Shown one piece after another: positions 49,048 through 56,182 of a stretch of 64,000 nt of DNA. A program made the translations under genes and the position numbers. The notes under the pieces are model-generated. The model made no database searches. It saw only the letters and a program-made list of their open reading frames with translations, and had not been told where the DNA came from. Position 1 is the first letter of the stretch. Every line of letters begins with the position of its first letter. Origin of the DNA: Agriterribacter humi (GTDB lineage Bacteria > Bacteroidota > Bacteroidia > Chitinophagales > Chitinophagaceae); NCBI RefSeq assembly GCF_009192765.1, contig NZ_VOHQ01000002.1, positions 124,001 through 188,000 on the forward strand. The letters are read 5' to 3'.

Positions 49048-49153
49048 AAGAGGCTGTATCAAAAGAAGCCGGTATAGAAGATATGTCACCAAGACACTCA
49101 AAGAGGCTGTATCAAAAGGGCCGGTATAGAATATCTGCTACTAAGACACAAGG
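49048..49153 (+). repeat. Tandem pair of about 53-bp repeats after the RND operon
   Basis: Two adjacent copies (49048-49100 and 49101-49153) both begin aagaggctgtatcaaaag and share the word ccggtataga, then diverge in their gacac-rich tails. Downstream, 49189-49212 carries an 8-bp rhythm (gtgacttg twice, then gtggc). The region sits between convergent genes and may also serve transcription termination. Confidence 0.7.
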
Positions 49154-49253
49154 GCACAAAGCCTTGATTTTCAGGTTTTATTTTTTAGTGACTTGGTGAC
49201 TTGGTGGCAAAATAATATTTTTCAGACAGTTCCTATGCGCCTGATCCTGTAAA

Positions 49254-50123
49254 TTACTTACCGTTATAATATGCCCACAGGAGCGCCGATATTTTTTTCG
49301 TCATCATCCATGCTTCATTGTTTTCATTCCAGCTTTGGTCTTTATTGTTTTTGGTGAATATGCTGAAGATATAAGGATTCTTTTTCCCGTTCACATACAG
49401 CACTTCATTGCGGCTCCCATCCACAGCGCCGGTTTTATCGGCTGCAAAAACACCGGCCGGTATTTGTGACAGGGCCTGCTCATCCCAGTATTGCCGGCCC
49501 AATAGCCGGAGCATTCTATCGCTGGCGGCTTTGCTGTATATTTCACCGCGAACTATCTTTTCCATAATACCGGCTATCTCACGTGGTGATGATTGTCCCC
49601 AGCCGTATATGCGCCTGTTTTCTTCCCGCCCCGGGGTGCGGCTGTTTACCCTCGTGGAAGTATAGCCGAGACTGTCAACGATTTCGTTGATCCTTGTTCC
49701 GGAACCGGCAAGCGCCTGCAGCCACAGGCTGGCGCAGTTGTCGCTGATGGTGATCATCAGCATCATTACCTTGCTGAGCTCAATGGTGGCGCTGTCTTTA
49801 AAGCGTGAAAGAATATCATCGCCTTCATCATAAAAAAGCGAATCCCTGTACATGAGCCGCTGGTGATAGTTCAGCTCACCCGTTTCTATTTTTTGCATAA
49901 TGCCCAGGAGGATGGGTATCTTAACAATGCTGGCGGTAGGAAATACCGTGTCGGCGTTGAAGTATGCCACTTTGTTATGCTTCAGATCGTGCACGTATAT
50001 ACCCACGGTGCCATTAAAGCCGCTAACGGCGTCGGCTATACGGCTTTGTAATTTTTTATCAACCTGCTGCGCACGTGCAGAACAAATGCATACGGCGAGT
50101 AAAATAGTTATGATAATTCTCAT
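49254..50123 (-). CDS. Class A beta-lactamase-like serine hydrolase
   Basis: The product is 289 residues from ATG 50123, which gives a signal peptide (MRIIITILLAVCICSARAQ). The upstream in-frame extension to 50252 lies in repeat sequence and is rejected. Active-site motifs are Ser65-x-x-Lys68 in TASIVKIP, SDN at 127-129 and KTG at 230-232. The omega-loop Glu-x-x-Leu-Asn of true class A beta-lactamases is not obvious; GREENRRIYGWG lies in that region. It may be a weak beta-lactamase or a related D,D-peptidase-like hydrolase. It is convergent with the RND pump operon. Confidence 0.88.
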   Translation of the reverse strand: MRIIITILLAVCICSARAQQVDKKLQSRIADAVSGFNGTVGIYVHDLKHNKVAYFNADTVFPTASIVKIPILLGIMQKIETGELNYHQRLMYRDSLFYDEGDDILSRFKDSATIELSKVMMLMITISDNCASLWLQALAGSGTRINEIVDSLGYTSTRVNSRTPGREENRRIYGWGQSSPREIAGIMEKIVRGEIYSKAASDRMLRLLGRQYWDEQALSQIPAGVFAADKTGAVDGSRNEVLYVNGKKNPYIFSIFTKNNKDQSWNENNEAWMMTKKISALLWAYYNGK

Positions 50124-50612
50124 ATTATGAATGTAATGATTTTTTGGAAACGAATGCCGGAAGTTGGAAGAATTATATACGCCGAAGCAAGCCGCCTGAA
50201 GCGAAGCGGAGTAGCAAGCCAGGTACAAAAAAATATAATCCGCCTCCTCCATTGGGGAGTACTTCGACCCTTAAAATTGTTACGCATTATCCAGATCAGT
50301 TTAGGGTCTTGTAATGACGTAACATCAAATGAACCATCAGAACTCTTCCCGAAAACAAGCGGCAATCCCTGCCCGTCCAACCAGTGCGGGAGAGCCTGTG
50401 GTTTTTCAAAAAATGATTGCATTGTAAAGATTATTCTTATTCGGCGGCTCAAAATGAATTAGCCGGGATCAACCAAAAATGAGGAACAATCATAAAAAAT
50501 GAATAATTTCGGAACCCGCATCTATCCGGGTCTGATACATCCAATAATCAGGCCGCTTGATACTCCGGCAGGGATGCCGTGGTCAACAAGTGATATGATA
50601 AATAAAAGAATA
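50124..50612. other. Repeat-bearing gap between bla-like and DHFR-like genes
   Basis: About 490 bp without a supported gene. It contains dispersed repeat copy 1 (50232-50320). On the minus strand, the stretch 50422 to about 50321 starts ATG and reads MQSFFEKPQALPHWLDGQG before running into the repeat. This may be the 5' remnant of a gene cut off by the repeat. Confidence 0.5.
50232..50320 (+). repeat. Dispersed repeat, copy 1 (left of accessory island)
   Basis: About 89 bp sharing long blocks with 54151-54200 (tataatcc-cctcc-ccattggg and acttcgaccctta) and with 54366-54442 (ttcgacccttaaaa, acgcat, gtttagg, aatgacgt). All three copies have the same orientation. The end cgTCATTrCrAG (minus strand) resembles a very widespread bacterial intergenic repeat core. 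Confidence 0.8.
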
Positions 50613-51146
50613 ATGCGAACATTAACACTAAACATAGCGACAAGCCTGGACGGTTATATTGCAAAGCCCAATGACGACCTCAGCTTTCTAAAATTAGTAG
50701 AGAAAGAGGGCGAAGATTATGGCTATGCTGCATTCACAGCGACGATTGACACGATAATTCTTGGCAGAAAAACCTACGATTGGGTACTCAGGGAAATCGG
50801 CCCGTCGCATTATGATAATGGAGACAGGAACGTATATGTCATAACAAGAATCGAAAGACCAGCTGTTGGCAGAACAATATTCTACAACGGGGACTTAGCT
50901 AAATTGGTGCAACAACTGAAATCTGGAAGCGGAAAGAATATTTATTGTGATGGCGGGGCAGAAATTGTGAACGCACTTTTGGAAGACGACCTGATTGACG
51001 AGTTTATTATTTCAGTTATTCCTGTTCTTGTTGGTAATGGAAGACGACTTTTCAAAGACGGCAGACCCGAACAGGAACTTGAACTTATCAGCGTAAAAAC
51101 TTTCGACACAGGACTGGCTCAATTTCACTATAAACGGAAAAAATAA
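50613..51146 (+). CDS. Dihydrofolate reductase-like / RibD C-terminal domain protein
   Basis: The product is 177 residues from ATG 50613. Longer in-frame starts at 50499 and 50595 add residues outside the domain. The fold is that of DHFR-like reductases: RTLTLNIATSLDGYIAKP, DTIILGRKTYDWVL, GKNIYCDGGAEIVNALLEDDLIDEFIISVIPVLVGNGRRLF. These stand-alone proteins (YyaP/YwjB type) bind NADPH but have poorly known substrates, and trimethoprim resistance cannot be claimed. It sits between repeat copy 1 and the AT-rich module, in accessory surroundings. Confidence 0.9.
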   Translation: MRTLTLNIATSLDGYIAKPNDDLSFLKLVEKEGEDYGYAAFTATIDTIILGRKTYDWVLREIGPSHYDNGDRNVYVITRIERPAVGRTIFYNGDLAKLVQQLKSGSGKNIYCDGGAEIVNALLEDDLIDEFIISVIPVLVGNGRRLFKDGRPEQELELISVKTFDTGLAQFHYKRKK

Positions 51147-51671
51147 TGAACAGGGCACTTAAATACCCGAATCGCTAACAAAGGTATTTGCAAAAACCTG
51201 GCGTTAAGATTTTGTTCTTCATGGTTTTCAATACCAATCGAAAGTGTATTGAATAGAGCGTGGAAGAAATTGTAAAGCTGCTATTTTATCAAAGTCCATT
51301 GCCGGAAAATTACAGGCATAAACCCCGAATTTTTTTTCAATTTTAAAAATAAATGAATAGGTTTGGTAACCGTTTCAATCCGCACCATATATAACACCCA
51401 ATGCCAGCCTATTTAATGTTCCGGTTTATAATTTATTTGAGTGCAGAAGTAAAGCGAACCCTATTGTTAGTACCCTTTTGTAAGCGCTTAGAAACGACTA
51501 TAAGTTTGTAAGTGCTTAAAAGTATTTGTAAAGGAAAAGGGTTACGTAAAGGAATGAGTTGTATGAACATTTACGGAGCATCGTGCAAACATTCAACATG
51601 ACTTACACCAAGTTTTGAGAGTTTTATTGATACTAACTTTATTTTCTTAATTTAACACCTAAACTATTATT
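51147..51671. other. AT-rich upstream region of the DUF262-like/HEPN module
   Basis: 525 bp without a gene. The notable content is a pair of palindromic boxes at 51481-51518. A possible -7 element, TAACTTTA (51634-51641), is preceded by TTTG at 51614-51617, but the spacing is 16 bp where about 19 is expected. The word gctaacaaag at 51174-51183 recurs at 60078-60087. Confidence 0.5.
51481..51518. promoter_or_regulatory. Paired palindromic boxes, possible operator
   Basis: TAAGCGCTTA (51481-51490) is a perfect 10-bp palindrome. TAAGTGCTTA (51509-51518) is the same with one change. Both are preceded by TTTG or TTTTG, and they start 28 bp apart, close to three helical turns. They lie about 155-190 bp upstream of the DUF262-like gene. 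Confidence 0.4.
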
Positions 51672-52874
51672 ATGGAGATAAAAATTCTATCAAGAATTTC
51701 GGATAGAAAAATTAATGCCTTGAATGTTTTAATTGAAATTAGAATAAAGGATTACTTATCTATTGCTAATCAGATTTTGACAAATAATGAGCTACAACGA
51801 AAAAAAGTAAAGTCATCCAAAAGTGTGTATTCCCTATTGAGAAACGACCTTAAGAGTGGTTGCACAATACCACCAATATTTCTTGCAGTTAGAAAAGAAG
51901 CAGTGGGATCTCAAAAGAAGTTGGAAGAAATTGAAAAAATTACAGACAAGCAAATTATAACTCTAATTGAACAGAAAAAATTACTTATTCTTGACGGTTT
52001 ACAAAGAACTTATCAGATCATTGAGTTAGAACAAGAATTAAAAAAAGGGAGAGATTCAGAAACCTTGGCAAAATTCTTGGCTAGACCACTACGTGCAGAA
52101 GTTTTTATTGGAATTAACAAGATTGGGATATTATATAGGATGTTGACATTAAATACAGGTCAAACTCCTATGTCTGTTCGACATCAAATTGAAATTCTTT
52201 ACCAAGATTATTTAGGTGAACATAAGATAGATGGTATAGAAATAATCAGAGAAGTAGAGGGTGGAAAGGCAATAAAATTAGGAAAGTACAAATTCAGTGA
52301 AGTTGTTGATGGATTTCAATCTTATTTAGAAAAGGACGAATTAGCTATAGACAGGGGTTCACTACTTGAGGATGTTAAGACATTGGAAAAACTTTCAAAA
52401 GTTGGGCAAAAGAAAGAGCTTTTTCAATCCTTTGTTTTATCGTATCACCACTTTCTATCCAAAATAATTACGCTAGGAAAAAAATGGGAGCTTGAAGAAG
52501 ACGATGCTTTCTTCGAGGCAGTTCCACAGCCATTTGCTTTGGATGTTGAAACTCTCTTTTTGAGAAGCCAGGTAATTACAGGATTTGGGGCTGCTATAGG
52601 TTCTTTAGAAGATGCTGAAAAACTTAAGGATATTGATTACTTGTTAACATTAATAGCAAAAATCAAATTAGGAGATACTTCCGAAAATACATTTGAACAA
52701 CTATTAACCAACTTAGAAACAATTAGAAAAACCTCTAAAAAAATAGGAAATAGTCAACGTCGTTATTTTTACTTTTTCTTTAAAGCATTATTTAATGACG
52801 ATGGTGACGCCTATCTAAATGTAAAAAAAGCTATAGACAAAGCTTTCCAAAATTACAAAGTAGAATTCCTATAA
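51672..52874 (+). CDS. ParB/sulfiredoxin-fold DUF262/DGQHR-like protein
   Basis: The product is 400 residues, cytoplasmic, with no signal or membrane helix. The central motif LLILDGLQRT (Asp108-Gly109-Leu-Gln111-Arg112-Thr113) corresponds to the DGQQR/DGQHR nucleotide-binding motif of GmrS/DUF262 and DndB-type proteins. The second family hallmark, LTLNTGQTPMSVRHQIEILY (159-178), parallels the L-N-T-G-G-x-P-L-S segment of DUF262. The C-terminal half (about 215-400) is helical and I cannot assign it; the DUF1524 HNH nuclease of GmrSD is not apparent. Such proteins occur in restriction and DNA-modification-linked defence. It ends one base before the next ATG, so the two form a coupled operon. 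Base composition is far more AT-rich than flanking genes, suggesting transfer. Confidence 0.7.
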   Translation: MEIKILSRISDRKINALNVLIEIRIKDYLSIANQILTNNELQRKKVKSSKSVYSLLRNDLKSGCTIPPIFLAVRKEAVGSQKKLEEIEKITDKQIITLIEQKKLLILDGLQRTYQIIELEQELKKGRDSETLAKFLARPLRAEVFIGINKIGILYRMLTLNTGQTPMSVRHQIEILYQDYLGEHKIDGIEIIREVEGGKAIKLGKYKFSEVVDGFQSYLEKDELAIDRGSLLEDVKTLEKLSKVGQKKELFQSFVLSYHHFLSKIITLGKKWELEEDDAFFEAVPQPFALDVETLFLRSQVITGFGAAIGSLEDAEKLKDIDYLLTLIAKIKLGDTSENTFEQLLTNLETIRKTSKKIGNSQRRYFYFFFKALFNDDGDAYLNVKKAIDKAFQNYKVEFL

Positions 52875-52875
52875 T

Positions 52876-54006
52876 ATGGCTCTTTTATTTACTCGACTTA
52901 ATGAAGATGATTTTGAAGTAAATCGCATTAGGTTCTCTCGACAACTAAAGGTATTTATCGCAAAAGACAGGCAGTCTGACAATGAGATTGAATTTTTATA
53001 TCCATTAGAACCAGATGATAAGTACGGGACTACAGAAAAGGATTTTGAGGTATATCTTTTTCATAAAGATGATTTTGCTGCGAATGACATTTTCCAGATA
53101 AAAGCACAAAACATGCGAATTGGATGGCTATTTCCAATTCAGGCACTACTTACTTCTCAACATGATTATGCAAATAACGAACACTTCTTTCCTTATAGCT
53201 ATAATGCCTATCGCATCTTACTAAAGAATAGACAGAATCTGCCATATGCAAAACAAGAATATAGCGAACAGATCAACCTCGAAGATATTTATGGCGAAAA
53301 CACAATTATCTTTATTGCGCATCGCAAATCCATGAGGGAATATAAAAAAGCGTTTAGCTTATTTGATATTGAAAACTATCTTCTTTTCTTTTATCAATAT
53401 GGGTATACTTTTTTATCATCAGCAAATTTTAATAGTTTATATTCTTTAAAGCAACCAAATTTTATAGCTAAGCCATTCCCATCAAAAGTGGTAGAACTCC
53501 AAACAGTTTCAGAATATCTAAATGACAATAAGTCATATTTAAATAATTTAATACAAGGCCTGATTAAGTTGGAAAAACACCCTCTTGTTAAGTTTCATTT
53601 GTTGTATTCCGTAATTGAACTATTTATAAGCAGAATATTTGAAGCAGAATTCAAAACATCTTTAAATTTTTTTTTAAATTCAGTTGACTTTTACGATGCG
53701 AAAGAAAGATTGGCAAAGTTGGCAAACGAGAAGGATAGAATAAACAAATTGTTATCAACGAAATGCCCTGGGTTAAATCATTTGATACTGCAGGAATTAC
53801 AGGACACCTGTAATTCTTTCCTGTCTTTTGTTTTTGCTCCACAAATTTTTAAAAAACCAACAGGTGAAGCAATTTATAAAGTAAGGTCGACTATCTTTCA
53901 TAACCTCCGGCTAATGCCGACTGGATATGAAGTAGAGCTGGAAAAAGTATTATCGAGTTTTGAAGCTTTAATTTTCGACATTTCAATAAAAATCAACTTG
54001 GCTTAG
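52876..54006 (+). CDS. HEPN-domain-like protein, candidate RNase effector
   Basis: The product is 376 residues and soluble. Residues 1-200 are mixed alpha/beta and unrecognised. From about 225 the chain is helical: KHPLVKFHLLYSVIELFISR, then a polar helical stretch, ending IYKVRSTIFHNLRLMP. The Arg337-x4-His342 spacing fits the catalytic R-x4-6-H motif of HEPN ribonucleases and resembles the C-terminal HEPN of ApeA-like anti-phage proteins. The usual polar residue after Arg is Ser338 here. It starts one base after the stop of the DUF262-like gene and is equally AT-rich. A toxic RNase controlled by its partner is the most economical model, but this is inference from a short motif and gene pairing. 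Confidence 0.6.
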   Translation: MALLFTRLNEDDFEVNRIRFSRQLKVFIAKDRQSDNEIEFLYPLEPDDKYGTTEKDFEVYLFHKDDFAANDIFQIKAQNMRIGWLFPIQALLTSQHDYANNEHFFPYSYNAYRILLKNRQNLPYAKQEYSEQINLEDIYGENTIIFIAHRKSMREYKKAFSLFDIENYLLFFYQYGYTFLSSANFNSLYSLKQPNFIAKPFPSKVVELQTVSEYLNDNKSYLNNLIQGLIKLEKHPLVKFHLLYSVIELFISRIFEAEFKTSLNFFLNSVDFYDAKERLAKLANEKDRINKLLSTKCPGLNHLILQELQDTCNSFLSFVFAPQIFKKPTGEAIYKVRSTIFHNLRLMPTGYEVELEKVLSSFEALIFDISIKINLA

Positions 54007-54150
54007 GGAATAACCCAACAGGTTACATACAGCATTGGTATTGCCAATCTGTTATACTTTCCCACTATTCCCGCCGTTGTTTGTGTTCGTGTACAGCCAT
54101 AGCAGGGAGGCATCACCAACAACCTATGGAAGGAGGCTTTTTCTACAAAG

Positions 54151-54200
54151 AATATAATCCACCTCCGCCATTGGGAGATTACTTCGACCCTTATAACGTT
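54151..54200 (+). repeat. Dispersed repeat, copy 2
   Basis: About 50 bp matching copy 1 from aatataatcc through cttcgaccctta with few differences. It lies 145 bp after the HEPN-like gene. Confidence 0.8.
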
Positions 54201-54274
54201 TATGAAAGGTTGCTTATCTATACTATAAAATTTAAACCCGAAGCAGGAATTCGAAGAGAATACAAAGCACCAGG

Positions 54275-54302
54275 AACCAAATAACAAGAACCAAATAAAG
54301 TT
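54275..54302 (+). repeat. Heptamer array matching 44560-44581 in reverse
   Basis: Four 7-bp units (AACCAAA, TAACAAG, AACCAAA, TAAAGTT). Bases 54274-54295 are an exact reverse complement of 44560-44581. Confidence 0.8.
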
Positions 54303-54365
54303 CAAATATTAAATTTAAAATCCGAAGCAAAATGCAACCATAAACTGTAAACTAAAAAAAATCGT

Positions 54366-54442
54366 ATCCCAATTGGGAGATTGATTCGACCCTTAAAAAT
54401 AGTACGCATCATTCAAATCCGTTTAGGATCTCGCAATGACGT
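54366..54442 (+). repeat. Dispersed repeat, copy 3
   Basis: About 77 bp sharing attgggaga, ttcgacccttaaaa, tacgcat, gtttaggatc and caatgacgt with copy 1, in the same order and orientation. Confidence 0.8.
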
Positions 54443-54582
54443 TCACAAAAAGGAGCTGTCTTTGCGAAACAGTATGCTGGTTAATATCTTAGATCAATCC
54501 GTTAATATTTCAGACCTGTTAACACTACAAAAATGATTAATTTGAGGCGAGCCGGAATGCTCTCAAAAATATTTCAGTGATC

Positions 54583-56169
54583 ATGCAATGTTCCATTTTC
54601 AATAAACTGCTTCGTACCCGTTTTATATACAGCTTTTTTTACGCCGCAGGAATAATGCTACTGGCCGGCGGGTGTAACACATCTCCACAAACAGATCCCG
54701 GGTTTTTCAACGGTACCAGCCTGGATGGATGGTCTGCCTCCGACAGCAGCTACTGGTTGGTGCAGGAGGGGGCTATTGTAGGGCATTCCGCTCACGAAGT
54801 GAAGCGAAACGAATTTTTATGGTCCAACACAGAAGTGACTGATTTTTACCTGAGCGTAGATGTTAAGCTGGAACCCAATGGCGGTAATGCCGGCATCCAG
54901 TTCCGCTCGAAAAAGCTCGATGAATCGGGACAGGCCGCAGGCTACCAGGCAGATGTAGGGAAAGCTGTTTGGGGAAGGCTTTACCATGAGCATGACCGCA
55001 CTTATATAGATTGGCCCGACGAGGGTGAAAAGGCGGTACGCCCGGGAGACTGGAACCACTACGAAATACTGGCATCGGGCAACCGGATATGGACAGCCAT
55101 CAACGGTGTTTTATCCGTTGCGGTAGAAGATCCCTTCGGTGAAAAAAAAGGACGGATCGCGGTGCAAATGCATAGCGGTCCTCCCATAACAGTGCACTAC
55201 CGCTTTAACAAGCTGGTGCATCACCCCAAAATAGAATTGGCCGGATTCAATGAAAAACAATTGGAAGAAAAGTTGCGGACACCTTTGAACATTCCGGATG
55301 GAAAAGCATTGGGCAACCGGAAATTAGAGCTTAAAGATAATGATGTGGTGGTTTTTACAGGGGCCACCAACATGGCCAACTTTCGTAAGAGCGGTTACTT
55401 AGAAACCTTATTGATCGCTGCCAACCCCGGTAAGGCCCTGCATTTCCGCAACATGGCATGGGAAGGAGATGTAGCGGCAGAGCAATATCGCGAAACAGGT
55501 TTTGGGGGATGGGAAAGCAACTTAGACAGTGTTCGTTGCAATGTGTTATTTGTTCAGTTTGGTCAAATGGAATCTATACAGGGAGAAGATTCCCTGCCGG
55601 GCTTTATCAACAATTACAAACGCTTGCTGGATAGCGCCCGCAAAGGCGGCAGGCAGATCGTTGTTGTGTCTCCTGTTCCATTCGAAGCCAAAGCGCTTAA
55701 ATTATCCGGAAATCGGGCAGAAAGCATACCTGTTGTTCAGGCGCCTGTAGATAAATATGCCGGGGCCATTAAACAGATGGCCGCAGAGGAGGGTTATGTG
55801 TATGTAGATCTATTTCGTCAAATGAAAGTGCACAGTTTAAGTGAACGCTATACTACAGATGGTATACGGCTTACTGCAAAGGCGCAGCAACTGGCGGCAA
55901 CGCTTATTATGAAGGAGTTGAATTTGCCTTCTGTTTACAAAGCCGCTTATGAGCCTTTGCGCAAACAGGTACAAAGCATGAATAGTTTGTGGTTCCAATA
56001 TTGGAGGGCAGGTAACTGGGCATTTATTTACGGCAGTGAATTGGTGCAACCCTTCAGCCGCGATTGGAAGGACAGGAACCACAGGATATTGCCGGAAGAA
56101 AGAACGGCGCTGGAATCATATCTCAAAAAAGCGGAGCAACACATTCGGGAGGAAAGCGACAAATTATAA
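54583..56169 (+). CDS. Lipoprotein with DUF1080 and divergent SGNH domains
   Basis: The product is 528 residues from ATG 54583 (GTG at 54577 is an alternative). The lipobox LLAGGC acylates Cys31. Residues about 39-215 are DUF1080 (3-keto-disaccharide hydrolase/LamG-like beta-sandwich): FFNGTSLDGWSA, NAGIQFRSK, RPGDWNHYEILASGNRI. Residues about 252-445 have an SGNH-hydrolase layout, but the catalytic blocks are altered: block I is GAT (260-262) where GDS is expected, block III is FGQME (326-330) where G-x-N-D is expected, and block V is DGIR (426-429) where D-x-x-H is expected. The SGNH part is therefore probably non-hydrolytic. It lies 13 bp before a haem-protein gene with which it surely forms an operon. 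Confidence 0.85.
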   Translation: MQCSIFNKLLRTRFIYSFFYAAGIMLLAGGCNTSPQTDPGFFNGTSLDGWSASDSSYWLVQEGAIVGHSAHEVKRNEFLWSNTEVTDFYLSVDVKLEPNGGNAGIQFRSKKLDESGQAAGYQADVGKAVWGRLYHEHDRTYIDWPDEGEKAVRPGDWNHYEILASGNRIWTAINGVLSVAVEDPFGEKKGRIAVQMHSGPPITVHYRFNKLVHHPKIELAGFNEKQLEEKLRTPLNIPDGKALGNRKLELKDNDVVVFTGATNMANFRKSGYLETLLIAANPGKALHFRNMAWEGDVAAEQYRETGFGGWESNLDSVRCNVLFVQFGQMESIQGEDSLPGFINNYKRLLDSARKGGRQIVVVSPVPFEAKALKLSGNRAESIPVVQAPVDKYAGAIKQMAAEEGYVYVDLFRQMKVHSLSERYTTDGIRLTAKAQQLAATLIMKELNLPSVYKAAYEPLRKQVQSMNSLWFQYWRAGNWAFIYGSELVQPFSRDWKDRNHRILPEERTALESYLKKAEQHIREESDKL

Positions 56170-56182
56170 CCTAAAAGCATAC

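Larger units (their letters stand above)
54007..54582. other. Repeat-rich region right of the accessory module
   Basis: About 575 bp without a supported gene. It contains dispersed repeat copies 2 and 3 and a short heptamer array (54275-54302). No tRNA, integrase or inverted terminal repeat of a mobile element was recognised. Confidence 0.6.

Noticed and set aside
50127-50462. A 111-residue plus-strand protein overlapping repeat copy 1
   Set aside because: It is composed of repeat sequence and an antisense reading of the possible remnant, with no recognisable domain.
56036-56182. Upstream extension of the PVC-type haem protein into the DUF1080 gene
   Set aside because: It overlaps the 3' end of the preceding gene in another frame and precedes the lipoprotein signal.
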